DNA of 64,000 nt from positions 268,727 to 332,726 of the forward strand of contig NZ_DDHJ01000013.1 of NCBI RefSeq assembly GCF_002338065.1, written 5' to 3'. Position 1 is the stretch's first letter, and each line of letters begins with the position of its first letter. Of this stretch, positions 7,712 to 15,887 are shown piece by piece. Both the position numbers and the translations under genes were made by a program. The notes below the pieces were generated by a model. The model searched no databases. It was not told where the DNA came from and was given only the letters and a program-made list of their open reading frames with translations. The stretch is from Pseudomonas sp. UBA1879. GTDB lineage: Bacteria > Pseudomonadota > Gammaproteobacteria > Pseudomonadales > Pseudomonadaceae.

Positions 7712-7792
7712 ATGTTCATCATTCGCCCTTCCCTCGCCCCTCTTTCTGCACGCCTGATCATCGCCGCCCTTACGACGAGGACGACACGATGA
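7712..7792 (+). CDS. Small upstream ORF (26 residues) overlapping the ilvA start
   Basis: ATG at 7712 has a strong AGGAG six bases upstream. The frame encodes 26 residues, MFIIRPSLAPLSARLIIAAL followed by a Thr/Arg-rich end, and its TGA overlaps the ilvA start as ATGA (7789-7792). It lies after the attenuator terminator, so it is translated only on read-through mRNA. The overlap suggests translational coupling to ilvA. Its Leu, Ile, Thr and Ala codons could make coupling sensitive to those amino acids, which is inference. It could also be a chance frame, but the ribosome binding site and exact overlap argue against that. Confidence 0.5.
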   Translation: MFIIRPSLAPLSARLIIAALTTRTTR

Positions 7793-9342
7793 CCTCGACG
7801 GTTGCGCTCAGCCCAGTCAGCCACGACCTGCTGAATCACTATGCCCGCAAGATCCTTACCTCCCGCGTCTACGACGTCGCCGTCGAAACCCCGCTGCACG
7901 GCGCTCGCCAGCTCTCCGAACGCCTCGGCAATCAGGTGTTGCTCAAGCGCGAAGACCTGCAGCCGGTGTTCTCCTTCAAGATTCGTGGGGCTTACAACAA
8001 GCTGGCGCAATTGAGCGCGGAAGAAGTTGCGCGGGGCGTGGTCACCGCGTCGGCGGGCAATCATGCCCAGGGCCTGGCGCTGGCGGCGAAGACGTTGGGC
8101 GTGTCGGCCACCATCGTCATGCCGAAAACCACGCCGGAGATCAAGGTCGAGGGCGTGCGCTCCCGAGGCGGAAACGTCGTGCTGCACGGCGACTCTTTCC
8201 CCGAGGCGTTGGCGTATTCCCTGAAGCTGGTCGAGGAAAAAGGCTACGTCTACATCCACCCCTACGACGACCCTGACACCATCGCCGGGCAAGGCACAGT
8301 GGCCATGGAAATTCTCCGTCAGCACCCGGGCCGACTGGACGCGATCTTCGTCCCGGTAGGCGGCGGCGGACTGATCGCGGGCATTGCGGCCTATGTGAAA
8401 TACCTGCGCCCGGAGATCAAGGTGATCGGCGTCGAACCGAACGACTCCAACTGCCTGCAACAGGCCATGGCCTACGGCGAGCGCGTGGTGTTGCAGCAGG
8501 TCGGCCTGTTCGCGGATGGCGTCGCCGTGGCGCAGATCGGCCAGCACACCTTCGACATCTGCAAGGATTACGTCGATGAAGTGATCACCGTCAGCACCGA
8601 CGAAATCTGCGCGGCGATCAAGGACATCTACGACGACACCCGCTCGATCACCGAACCTGCAGGTGCGCTGGGCGCGGCGGGGATCAAGAAATACGTCGAG
8701 CAATACGAGGTCAAAGGCCAGACCTTTGTCGCGATCGAATCCGGCGCCAACGTCAATTTCGACCGCCTGCGCCACGTCGCCGAACGCGCCGAACTGGGCG
8801 AAGGCCGTGAAGCCATCATTGCCGTGACCATCCCCGAGCAGCCCGGCAGTTTCAAAGCGTTCTGCGAGGCCGTGGGCAAGCGCCAGATCACCGAATTCAA
8901 CTACCGCTACCACACCGATCGCGAGGCGCACATCTTCGTCGGCGTGCAGACCCATCCGGAAAACGACCCGCGCAAGGCGCTGATCGCCAGCCTTACCGAC
9001 CAGGGTTTTCCGGTGCTGGACCTGACGGACAACGAACTGGCCAAACTGCACCTGCGGCACATGGTCGGCGGGCATTCGGAGCGGGTCAGCGATGAAATGG
9101 TCTTCCGCTTCGAATTCCCCGAACGGCCCGGCGCGCTGTTCAATTTCCTGAATAAACTGGGCGGTAAATGGAACATCTCGATGTTCCACTACCGCAACCA
9201 CGGCGCGGCGGATGGCCGGGTGGTGGCGGGCCTGGTCGTGCCGGAAGAGGAACGGCACCTGGTGCCCAAGGCGCTGGCGGAGATTGGCTATCCGTATTGG
9301 GATGAGACCCATAACCCGGCGTACCGGTTGTTTCTAGGGTAG
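7789..9342 (+). CDS. ilvA: Threonine ammonia-lyase (threonine dehydratase), biosynthetic
   Basis: IlvA (517 aa) deaminates threonine to 2-oxobutanoate, the first committed step to isoleucine. The PLP domain covers residues about 15-330, with the Schiff-base lysine in FSFKIRGAYNKL, the Asn of SAGNHAQG and the glycine loop VGGGGLIAG. Two ACT-like regulatory modules follow (about 340-510; motifs IPEQPGSFKAFCEAVG and FPERPGALFNFLNKLG), which bind isoleucine and valine in homologs. The ATG at 7789 has GAGG eight bases upstream. An in-frame extension to 7651 runs through the terminator and is not coding. Control is by the attenuator upstream and presumably by feedback. Confidence 0.95.
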   Translation: MTSTVALSPVSHDLLNHYARKILTSRVYDVAVETPLHGARQLSERLGNQVLLKREDLQPVFSFKIRGAYNKLAQLSAEEVARGVVTASAGNHAQGLALAAKTLGVSATIVMPKTTPEIKVEGVRSRGGNVVLHGDSFPEALAYSLKLVEEKGYVYIHPYDDPDTIAGQGTVAMEILRQHPGRLDAIFVPVGGGGLIAGIAAYVKYLRPEIKVIGVEPNDSNCLQQAMAYGERVVLQQVGLFADGVAVAQIGQHTFDICKDYVDEVITVSTDEICAAIKDIYDDTRSITEPAGALGAAGIKKYVEQYEVKGQTFVAIESGANVNFDRLRHVAERAELGEGREAIIAVTIPEQPGSFKAFCEAVGKRQITEFNYRYHTDREAHIFVGVQTHPENDPRKALIASLTDQGFPVLDLTDNELAKLHLRHMVGGHSERVSDEMVFRFEFPERPGALFNFLNKLGGKWNISMFHYRNHGAADGRVVAGLVVPEEERHLVPKALAEIGYPYWDETHNPAYRLFLG

Positions 9343-9370
9343 CGCAGATGTTCGCGCTGTCCTCGATCCG

Positions 9371-9470
9371 GAGGGAGCCAGCAAGCCGGCTCCCACGGAT
9401 GCGGCGTCGGTGCAGATTTTATGACCTATGCATGACCCTTGTGGGAGCCGGCTTGCTGGCGAAGGCGGTT
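9371..9470. repeat. REPIN downstream of ilvA
   Basis: GGGAGCCAGCAAGCCGGCTCCC (from about 9373) is followed about 65 bases later by its inverted partner GTGGGAGCCGGCTTGCTGGC (9441). The subtype (GCCGGCTTGCTGGC) differs from the GAGCTTGCTC type seen at other sites in this window and matches the palindrome at 55097. Confidence 0.7.
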
Positions 9471-9634
9471 TGCCAGTGAGCATAGAATTTCCCACATGTT
9501 CTATGTTCGGCATGTTGTGCGCGGTGCCTGAGGAGCGCCATCCCGGCACTCCCACGTCTTCGGCACAAGCTGGCAGGTGCCAGGCACGAAACCGCCGCCG
9601 GCATGACCCAGACCTGTGGCAGTGAGTGACACAA

Positions 9635-10471
9635 TCACTGCGCTGGAGTGGCCTCTGGCGCGGTTGCTGGAGCGGCTTCGGCGGCAGGCGCCGGCGCGGG
9701 CTCTGATGGTGCGACGGCTTCGGCCTTCACTGGTTCGGGCTCAGCGGGCGCCGGCATGGGCTCGCTGGTTTGCTCAGCGGCCGCCGGTGGTGTGGTCGGC
9801 GTGGCCAGCGGCGCAGGCGTGGCATCAGGGGATGGGGTCTGAGCCGGCTTCTGCTCGGTCAGTGCAGCCGCCTTCGCGGGCGCAGGCTCAGGCATGCCCA
9901 GATCGGTCTTGGGTTTTTCTTCAATGTGCGCGGCTTTCTTCACTTCAGGCGGCAGGAAGTTTTCCACCAGCGCGAAGAAACGGTCGTAAAACTTGGATGA
10001 CGCCACCGTCTCGCTCGCGACCTTGACCATGGAGTCGTCGGTAGAGCCAATCGGCATCGACACCGAGCCCAACACCCCCACCCCCAGGCTTGCCGAGTTG
10101 TTCACCTTCTTCAATGCGTAACGGTCCTGCAGGGCGTTGGCGAACATCGTAGCCTTGCCATCTGCACTGCCATCCGCCGCACAGACCACGTTGAAGCTGA
10201 TTTCCATGTGCGTTTCGCCGGTCTGCTGGAAACTCTTGTGCCCGGCAATCATCTTTGGATCGCTGCTGGTGATGATGTACCCCTGACTCAGCAAGGCACG
10301 CCGGCCTGCCTCGCAGGTGGCGGCATCGGAAACAGGGTAATTGCGCGAGAACGTCCCGGCGTCATCGAAGTTTTCGTGCTCGTAAATGGCCTGTTTCTTG
10401 GACGAGCAGCCTGCGGCGGTCAGCAGGGCGAGCGCCCAGCATGCAGTACGAAAGCTCATTAATTTAGACAT
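9635..10471 (-). CDS. DUF2242-family lipoprotein with Pro/Ala/Glu-rich tail
   Basis: The protein (278 aa) starts with a lipoprotein signal ending LLTAAGCSS, with the lipidated Cys at residue 22. A conserved domain (about 30-185; YEHENFDDAGTFSRNYPVSDA near its start) matches the DUF2242 family of Pseudomonas envelope proteins of unknown function. From about residue 190 to the end the sequence is a low-complexity Pro/Ala/Glu/Thr tail. The ATG at 10471 has GGGATG upstream; the codon one position earlier is TTG. It is probably anchored to a membrane leaflet facing the periplasm. No operon partner is clear, as aroA ends 260 bases upstream. Confidence 0.8.
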   Translation of the reverse strand: MSKLMSFRTACWALALLTAAGCSSKKQAIYEHENFDDAGTFSRNYPVSDAATCEAGRRALLSQGYIITSSDPKMIAGHKSFQQTGETHMEISFNVVCAADGSADGKATMFANALQDRYALKKVNNSASLGVGVLGSVSMPIGSTDDSMVKVASETVASSKFYDRFFALVENFLPPEVKKAAHIEEKPKTDLGMPEPAPAKAAALTEQKPAQTPSPDATPAPLATPTTPPAAAEQTSEPMPAPAEPEPVKAEAVAPSEPAPAPAAEAAPATAPEATPAQ

Positions 10472-10733
10472 CAAACATCCCGGGGAAAAAGGTCAACAGA
10501 ACAGCGGACCGGAGAAAACGCCGGTAAGTCTGCAACAAGCCCGGCGACGGATCAACGCACAGTTTGCAACCATGTGGATACATCGAAGCTCTGACCGCCG
10601 CGCTATGCCGCATGAAGCGGGCTGGCTGGCGGCCTGGCGGCAGCCCTGGCGAAAAATCGGAACCACCGGCAAATTGCTGAATGGGAGCAGGAATCGACTG
10701 ACGGTCGCCCTCGTTCGCCCCGCCGCCGCCATA
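10472..10733. other. Intergenic region between aroA and the DUF2242 gene
   Basis: 262 bases with no convincing gene or terminator. It presumably carries the promoter of the DUF2242 lipoprotein gene. Confidence 0.4.
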
Positions 10734-11999
10734 TCAGACTTCGCCGCGCTCCAGACGTACGCCCAGAAACTCAAGGGCGCGCCAATAGCCTGGATACGTC
10801 TTGGCGACGCACTCCGGGTCTTGAATGCGCACACCTGACACCTTCAACCCCGCCAAGGCAAAGCACATGGCGATGCGATGATCAGAGTGGGTGTTGATCA
10901 ATGCATCGCTGTGGGTGCCTGCCAGACCTGGGTCGGACGCCACCAGCAGATCGTCGCCCTCGACCGTCGCCAACCCTGAACGCACCTGATTCAGGCCGTC
11001 GTGAAGCGCCTGAACGCGGTCGCATTCTTTGACTCGCAGGTTGGCCAGATCGACGAAGCGTACCGGTGTGTTGTTGAACGCGGCCAACACCGCCAGGGTC
11101 GGGATCGCATCCTGCATCTGCGAGCCGTTGATCACTGCCTGCATGTTCGGGAATTGCGCGATCATCTCCATCGCCCTGGCGTCGGGCTGGGTGAACGCCT
11201 CGGCAGCTACGCCCAGATCGATTTTGCCGCCGGTGAGCGCTTCTGCCGCCCAGAGGTAAGTAGCCGCAGAGGCATCGGGTTCAATGTGGTAGTCACAGGC
11301 GGTGTAGCCGGTCGGTGACACCCGCCACAACGCGTCGTCGACCACTTCGACCTCGGCTCCGAAGGCGCGCATACAGGCCAGGGTCAGATCGATGTAGCCG
11401 CGAGCGCCGATTTCCTTACCGGTCAGGGCCACTTCAATAGGGGCCTCACCGCACGCCGCGACCATCAACAGCGCCGAGACGTACTGGCTGGACAGGCCGC
11501 CATCGATTTCGAAGCGTGTCGCTTTGATCGAGCCCGTGCCGTGAATGATCACGGGTGGGCAGCCCGTAACGCTTTCGGCACTGAGACCGCCCTTGCGCAA
11601 TGACTCAAGCAATGGGCCAATCGGGCGTTTTTGCATGTAATGATCGCCGTCGAGGGTCACGACACCCTTCACAGTCGCGACAGCCGCGGTCAGGAAGCGC
11701 ACAGCAGTCCCCGCATTGCCGAGAAAAAGCGGGCCTTCGGGGATTTGCAGGTGGCCGCTGCTGGTGACCACGAAACTGGTGTCGTCCGGCTCGTCGATGG
11801 TCACGCCCATTTGGCGCAGCGCGTTGGACATGTGCCGGGTGTCATCGCTTTTGAGAGCCCCGCGCAGATGGCTAGTGCCTTTGGCCAGCGCAGCCAGGAG
11901 CAGCGCGCGGTTGGTAATCGACTTGGAGCCGGGTGGCGCGACATGCCCCGTCAACGGTACACCGGGTGGGATCACAGTGAGGGTTTGGTTCATGCCCAT
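10734..11999 (-). CDS. aroA: 3-phosphoshikimate 1-carboxyvinyltransferase (EPSP synthase), stand-alone
   Basis: EPSP synthase (421 aa) joins phosphoenolpyruvate to shikimate-3-phosphate in aromatic amino acid synthesis. It shows the shikimate-phosphate loop PPGSKSITNRALLLAALA (Lys26), the PEP/glyphosate loop LFLGNAGTAVRFLTAA (residues 91-106) and the C-terminal NTHSDHRIAMCFAL. In E. coli the loop reads NAGTAMRP; here the last position is Phe102 in place of Pro101, while the Gly (Gly97) is kept. The ATG at 11999 has GGAGAG seven bases upstream; the longer frame begins with TTG. The usual Pseudomonas copy lies with tyrA and cmk, which are absent here, so this may be a second enzyme. Confidence 0.9.
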   Translation of the reverse strand: MGMNQTLTVIPPGVPLTGHVAPPGSKSITNRALLLAALAKGTSHLRGALKSDDTRHMSNALRQMGVTIDEPDDTSFVVTSSGHLQIPEGPLFLGNAGTAVRFLTAAVATVKGVVTLDGDHYMQKRPIGPLLESLRKGGLSAESVTGCPPVIIHGTGSIKATRFEIDGGLSSQYVSALLMVAACGEAPIEVALTGKEIGARGYIDLTLACMRAFGAEVEVVDDALWRVSPTGYTACDYHIEPDASAATYLWAAEALTGGKIDLGVAAEAFTQPDARAMEMIAQFPNMQAVINGSQMQDAIPTLAVLAAFNNTPVRFVDLANLRVKECDRVQALHDGLNQVRSGLATVEGDDLLVASDPGLAGTHSDALINTHSDHRIAMCFALAGLKVSGVRIQDPECVAKTYPGYWRALEFLGVRLERGEV

Positions 12000-12114
12000 G
12001 GTCCAGCTCTCCAAATTCGAAATCAGCGCCGCTTCAACAAGCCGCCAATCATGGCATTTATCAGCGGGATCTGCAGCAGCCCGTTACGACCGGTCCCGCA
12101 GGAAAAGTCAGCTG

Positions 12115-13065
12115 CTATCGCGTGTTTTGTCGACTCATGCGGTACTGGCGCCCGACCTGCGCCAATGAAGCCAGGGTGTCGTTGTCAGGGCGATAGCCCA
12201 ATACATCACGCGCTTTGCTGGCGTCCACCGTCAGCGAACCACACAGTTTGGTGTACGTATCTTCCTTGCCTGCCAGCTTGAACAGCCATGCGAGCAGCGA
12301 AGGCGGCACCGGGACAGACCAAAGGCGTTTTCGCATACCCTCAGCGAGCGCGACCAGGATCTGATGGGTTGAAACGTCGGAAGCATCGCTGGCGAGGAAC
12401 AACTGACCCGCGGCGTCAGGGTGTTGAACCGCGAGCGCAATCAGCCTGGCAAGGTTATTCACAGAGATCAGGCTGCGGGCATTGCGCACCTGCGCAAGGG
12501 GGCTGGGCAGCCCTTTGTCGACAACCTTCAGCAACGTCCGAAAATTACCCAGCGCCTCGGCGCCGTAGACCAGCGGTGGACGAATGATCACCCACTCGGT
12601 AGGGCTGCCGTCGAGCAGCGCGCGCAGACCGTTTTCGGCGTCGAGCTTGGAGCGGTCGTAAGCCACCACCGGTTGCGGCACCGACGCTTCAGTGAAGCGT
12701 TCATCGCAGGCGTTGCCATTGACCCGGATCGTGCTGATGAAGATGAAACGCTTGACCCCGACATCCAGGGCGAGCTGTGCGAGTCGAACGGTGGCCTCGT
12801 GATTGACTTCACGATAAAGCGCCGGTGCGTCATTGCGCGGGTCCATCACATGCGCTCTGCCGGCGAGGTGCACGATGCAATCGACGCCTTCCATGCAGTC
12901 CGTGAGGGACGGCGTGTCGGTGAAATCCTTGGCGCGATAATCCACCCCGGCCACCGATCCGCTACCGCGGCGGGACAGGCCAATGACCGCATGCCCCTGC
13001 TCGACCAGCACTTGGCAAAGCCGCGTACCAATGAACCCGGTGGCGCCTGTGACGAGAATCCGCAT
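12115..13065 (-). CDS. NAD-dependent epimerase/dehydratase (UDP-glucose 4-epimerase-like)
   Basis: An extended short-chain dehydrogenase (316 aa) has the nucleotide motif GATGFIG (residues 7-13), the Ser of FIFISTIRVNG and the catalytic Tyr-x3-Lys in AYDRSKLDAE. It resembles the sugar-nucleotide epimerase/4-ketoreductases placed in O-antigen or exopolysaccharide clusters. No glycosyltransferase or polymerase genes are nearby, so the sugar substrate cannot be assigned. It reads leftward, 115 bases upstream of the aroA start, so co-transcription is possible. No intrinsic terminator is seen between them. Confidence 0.85.
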   Translation of the reverse strand: MRILVTGATGFIGTRLCQVLVEQGHAVIGLSRRGSGSVAGVDYRAKDFTDTPSLTDCMEGVDCIVHLAGRAHVMDPRNDAPALYREVNHEATVRLAQLALDVGVKRFIFISTIRVNGNACDERFTEASVPQPVVAYDRSKLDAENGLRALLDGSPTEWVIIRPPLVYGAEALGNFRTLLKVVDKGLPSPLAQVRNARSLISVNNLARLIALAVQHPDAAGQLFLASDASDVSTHQILVALAEGMRKRLWSVPVPPSLLAWLFKLAGKEDTYTKLCGSLTVDASKARDVLGYRPDNDTLASLAQVGRQYRMSRQNTR

Positions 13066-13133
13066 GATTCGCTCTCCATGAGTGGCCGGAATAATAGGTG
13101 CAGAAGCGGCGCCTGACTGCTTTTCGCAGGCAT

Positions 13134-13163
13134 AAAAAAAGCGACCCTAAGGTCGCTTTTTTT
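13134..13163. terminator. Bidirectional intrinsic terminator between the tRNA operon and the epimerase gene
   Basis: AAAAAAAGCGACC, a CTAA loop and GGTCGCTTTTTTT form a perfect symmetric hairpin with A and T tracts on both sides. It terminates the leftward tRNA transcript, whose last tRNA ends at 13201, before the epimerase start. Confidence 0.9.
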
Positions 13164-13200
13164 GTCGCTTCGAGGCGTTCAAGGGCCTCGAAGCTATGTA

Positions 13201-13277
13201 TGGCGCAGCGGACGGGACTCGAACCCGCGACCCCCGGCGTGACAGGCCGGTATTCTAACCGACTGAACTACCGCTGC
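13201..13277 (-). tRNA. tRNA-Asp (anticodon GTC)
   Basis: The 77-base gene folds as a full cloverleaf with acceptor GCAGCGG/CCGCTGC, T-loop GGTTCGAGTCC and anticodon GTC in CCTGTCACG. The 3' CCA is encoded. It is the last of three tRNAs in the leftward operon and is identical to the copy at 13435. Confidence 0.97.
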
Positions 13278-13434
13278 GTGTCGCACAGACTTGCATCTGT
13301 TTAACTCTTTCACAGACTTTCGTCTGTTTAACCCTTTCGAAACAAGTCTCGTGTGTACTCATTTCGTAGAACACTGATCGAAGGCCTCGGCGCTCAATCT
13401 CAGACCTGACTTATAAGGCCAGAGCTGGAAAATA

Positions 13435-13511
13435 TGGCGCAGCGGACGGGACTCGAACCCGCGACCCCCGGCGTGACAGGCCGGTATTCTAACCGACTGA
13501 ACTACCGCTGC
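13435..13511 (-). tRNA. tRNA-Asp (anticodon GTC)
   Basis: It is identical over all 77 bases to the copy at 13201, including the encoded CCA. The two lie 157 bases apart. The spacer differs, so this is a tandem tRNA duplication kept by selection or gene conversion. Confidence 0.97.
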
Positions 13512-13577
13512 GCAGTGGTGGACTTTCGTCCGGCTGAATCTCAGTAGCCTTCAGCGTGCTTTATAACTTCTCAACGA

Positions 13578-13653
13578 TGGTGGGTGATGACGGGATCGAA
13601 CCGCCGACCCTCTGCTTGTAAGGCAGATGCTCTCCCGGCTGAGCTAATCACCC
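13578..13653 (-). tRNA. tRNA-Val (anticodon TAC)
   Basis: The 76-base gene has acceptor GGGTGAT/ATCACCC, anticodon TAC in CCTTACAAG, T-loop GGTTCGATCCC and an encoded CCA. It is the first gene of the Val-Asp-Asp operon, with a strong promoter just upstream. Confidence 0.97.
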
Positions 13654-13674
13654 TTTGCTTCGCTGAGGCCGCGA

Positions 13675-13703
13675 AATTTACGCAGGTGCCGAACCTAAGT
13701 CAA
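13675..13703 (-). promoter_or_regulatory. Sigma-70 promoter of the tRNA operon
   Basis: On the minus strand TTGACT, a 17-base spacer and TAAATT lie about 20 bases before the 5' end of tRNA-Val. Spacing and boxes are close to consensus, as expected for a stable-RNA promoter. The interval before the start point includes GC-rich GCGGCC, suggestive of a stringent discriminator. Confidence 0.75.
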
Positions 13704-13792
13704 TAGCCTGATTGAAGTTTTTTCTAAAAACAGCAAACTCAGCTTCAGGCGTCGAATCGCAAGCTTCAAGCAAAGAAGTCCTGCGCTTCCAC

Positions 13793-13816
13793 AAAAAAGC
13801 GAGCCATCAGCTCGCT
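13793..13816 (-). terminator. Intrinsic terminator of the metZ-SDR transcript
   Basis: On the minus strand AGCGAGC, a five-base loop and GCTCGCT are followed by TTTTTT. It lies 50 bases past the stop of the SDR gene and closes the long leftward operon. Confidence 0.85.
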
Positions 13817-13865
13817 CTCCTTTCCGCTATTACTCGCAGCTCGACGCTCAAAGCTCGCAGCTGCA

Positions 13866-14651
13866 TCACTCAACGTAGATCATCTTCTTACTCATGCCGC
13901 CGTCGACCACAAACTCTTGTCCGGTCACGAAGCCTGAGTTCTTCGACAGCAACCACGCCACGGTCGCAGCAACGTCCTCCACTGTGCCTACCCTGCCCGC
14001 AGGATGCTGCGCATGATCGGCGTCGGACAATGGCTCGGCGCGACGTCTTGAAGGGTCGCGGGCGTCGATCCAGCCGGGGCTCACGGCGTTGACCCGCACT
14101 TGCGGGCCCAGGCTCATGGCCAGCGCATGGGTCAGCGCCAGCAAACCGCCTTTGCTCGCGGCGTAGGCCTCGGTGTCTGGTTCGGATTGCCGCGCCCGGG
14201 TCGAGCTGAGGTTAACGATGCTGCCTGCGTGGGCGCGCAGGTACGGCGCGCAATGCTTGGCGAGCAACATGGGACCTGTCAGGTTCACGGCCAGCACCCG
14301 GTTCCAATGGGCCAGATCGAGGCTTTCCAGCACCGTATTGCGAGGATCGGCCACGGCCGCGTTGCAGACCAGCGCGTCCAGGCGACCAAACATGCCCAGT
14401 ATTTCAGCGACGCCACCGGCGACCTGATCTTCGCTGGACACATCCATGCCGATGAAGGACGCGTTATCACCCAGCACTCCGGCCACCGCGTCGCCGCGCT
14501 GCCGATCGACATCGGTCAGCACGACCTGCCAGCCTTCAGTGATCAGCCAGGCGGCGATGCCCAACCCGATTCCCCGCGCTGCACCTGTCACCAAGGCAAC
14601 GCGGCCGTTGTGCATACCGGCGGCTTCTACCACTAACTCATTCACAGGCAT
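13866..14651 (-). CDS. SDR-family oxidoreductase
   Basis: A classical short-chain dehydrogenase (about 261 aa) has TGAARGIGLG for the cofactor, NAAV for the fold, the Ser of VNLSSTRA and the catalytic YAASK. The C-terminus FVTGQEFVVDGGMSKKM is typical. It directly follows metZ: the metZ stop at 14655 is immediately followed by GTG ATG, so translation is probably coupled. A start at a later ATG (MHNGRVALVTG) is also possible. The substrate is unknown. Linkage to metZ is the same as in other Pseudomonas, so a role near sulfur amino acid or purine metabolism is possible but unproven. Confidence 0.82.
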   Translation of the reverse strand: MPVNELVVEAAGMHNGRVALVTGAARGIGLGIAAWLITEGWQVVLTDVDRQRGDAVAGVLGDNASFIGMDVSSEDQVAGGVAEILGMFGRLDALVCNAAVADPRNTVLESLDLAHWNRVLAVNLTGPMLLAKHCAPYLRAHAGSIVNLSSTRARQSEPDTEAYAASKGGLLALTHALAMSLGPQVRVNAVSPGWIDARDPSRRRAEPLSDADHAQHPAGRVGTVEDVAATVAWLLSKNSGFVTGQEFVVDGGMSKKMIYVE

Positions 14652-14654
14652 CAC

Positions 14655-15866
14655 TCACAACGCGGCCAGGCCACGCGTTAGATCGGCCTTGAGGTCGGCC
14701 ACGTCTTCCAGACCCACCGCCACGCGGATCAGGCTGTCGCGAATGCCCGCTGCCTCACGTTCCTGCGGCGACAAGCGGCCGTGGGACGTGGTGCTCGGGT
14801 GGGTGATCGTGGTTTTGGTGTCGCCCAGGTTGGCGGTGATCGAAATCAGCCGCGTGGCATCGATGAAGCGCCAGGCACCTTCTTTGCCACCTTTGACCTC
14901 AAAGCTGACCACCGCACCGAAGGCTTTTTGCTGACGCTTGGCCAAGTCATGCTGCGGATGGCTTTCGAGGCCGGCGTAATGCACTTTCTCGATGCCATCC
15001 TGCTGCTCCAGCCATTGCGCCAGTTCAAGGGCGTTCTGGCAGTGGGCGCGCATGCGGATGTTCAGGGTTTCGAGCCCTTTAAGAAACAGCCAGGCGTTGA
15101 AAGGGCTCAAGCTAGGGCCGGCAGTGCGCAGGAAGCCGACGACTTCTTTCATCTGTTCGCTGCGACCCACCACAACCCCACCCATCGCACGGCCTTGGCC
15201 GTCGATGAATTTGGTGGCCGAGTGCACGACCACGTCAGCGCCCATGCGCAGCGGTTGCTGCAGGGCCGGGGTGCAGAAACAGTTGTCGACCACCAGCATT
15301 GCGCCCTTGGCATGGGCGATTTCAGCCAGTGCGGAAATATCCACGAGCTCGGCAAGCGGGTTGGACGGCGACTCGACGAACAGCAACTTGGTGTTGGGCT
15401 TGATCGCCGCGTCCCAGCCGGACAATTCGGCTAGCGGAACGTAATCGACCTGCACACCGAAGCGCTTGAAATATTTTTCGAACAGGCTGATGGTCGAACC
15501 GAACACGCTTTTCGACACCAGCACGTGATCGCCAGCGCTGCACAGGCTCATCACCGTCGCCAGAATCGCCGACATGCCTGTGGACGTCGCCACCGCCTGC
15601 TCGCCACCTTCCAGCGCCGCAATACGCTCTTCGAACGAATGCACCGTCGGGTTGGTGTAACGCGAATAGACATTACCAGGCTGCTCGCCAGCGAACGTCG
15701 CGGCCGCATCGGCCGCCGTACGGAACACGTAGCTGGAGGTGAAAAACAGTGGATCGCTGTGTTCGCTCTCCGGCGTACGGTGCTGACCGGCGCGGACCGC
15801 GAGGGTGTCAAAACCCACGCCTTCCAGATCGCTGTCCAGTCGACCGGCATCCCATTGCTGAGTCAT
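14655..15866 (-). CDS. metZ: O-succinylhomoserine sulfhydrylase
   Basis: MetZ (403 aa) makes homocysteine from O-succinylhomoserine and sulfide, the direct sulfhydrylation route to methionine used by Pseudomonas. It is a Cys/Met-metabolism PLP enzyme: the PLP Asp is in MLVVDNCFCTP and the Schiff-base Lys in VHSATKFIDGQGR. The N-terminal YSRYTNPT motif and the C-terminal SLIRVAVGLED are family hallmarks. It starts 21 bases after the purF stop and is followed without a gap by the SDR gene. Confidence 0.95.
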   Translation of the reverse strand: MTQQWDAGRLDSDLEGVGFDTLAVRAGQHRTPESEHSDPLFFTSSYVFRTAADAAATFAGEQPGNVYSRYTNPTVHSFEERIAALEGGEQAVATSTGMSAILATVMSLCSAGDHVLVSKSVFGSTISLFEKYFKRFGVQVDYVPLAELSGWDAAIKPNTKLLFVESPSNPLAELVDISALAEIAHAKGAMLVVDNCFCTPALQQPLRMGADVVVHSATKFIDGQGRAMGGVVVGRSEQMKEVVGFLRTAGPSLSPFNAWLFLKGLETLNIRMRAHCQNALELAQWLEQQDGIEKVHYAGLESHPQHDLAKRQQKAFGAVVSFEVKGGKEGAWRFIDATRLISITANLGDTKTTITHPSTTSHGRLSPQEREAAGIRDSLIRVAVGLEDVADLKADLTRGLAAL

Positions 15867-15887
15867 GCCGTCTACTCCTTGTCTGAA

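Noticed and set aside
7513..9312. 599-codon open frame on the minus strand
   Set aside because: It runs through the attenuator and is antisense to ilvA; it has no ribosome site and no recognisable domain.
13201..13511. Two identical 77-base repeats suggesting an array
   Set aside because: These are two tRNA-Asp genes with full cloverleaf and CCA.
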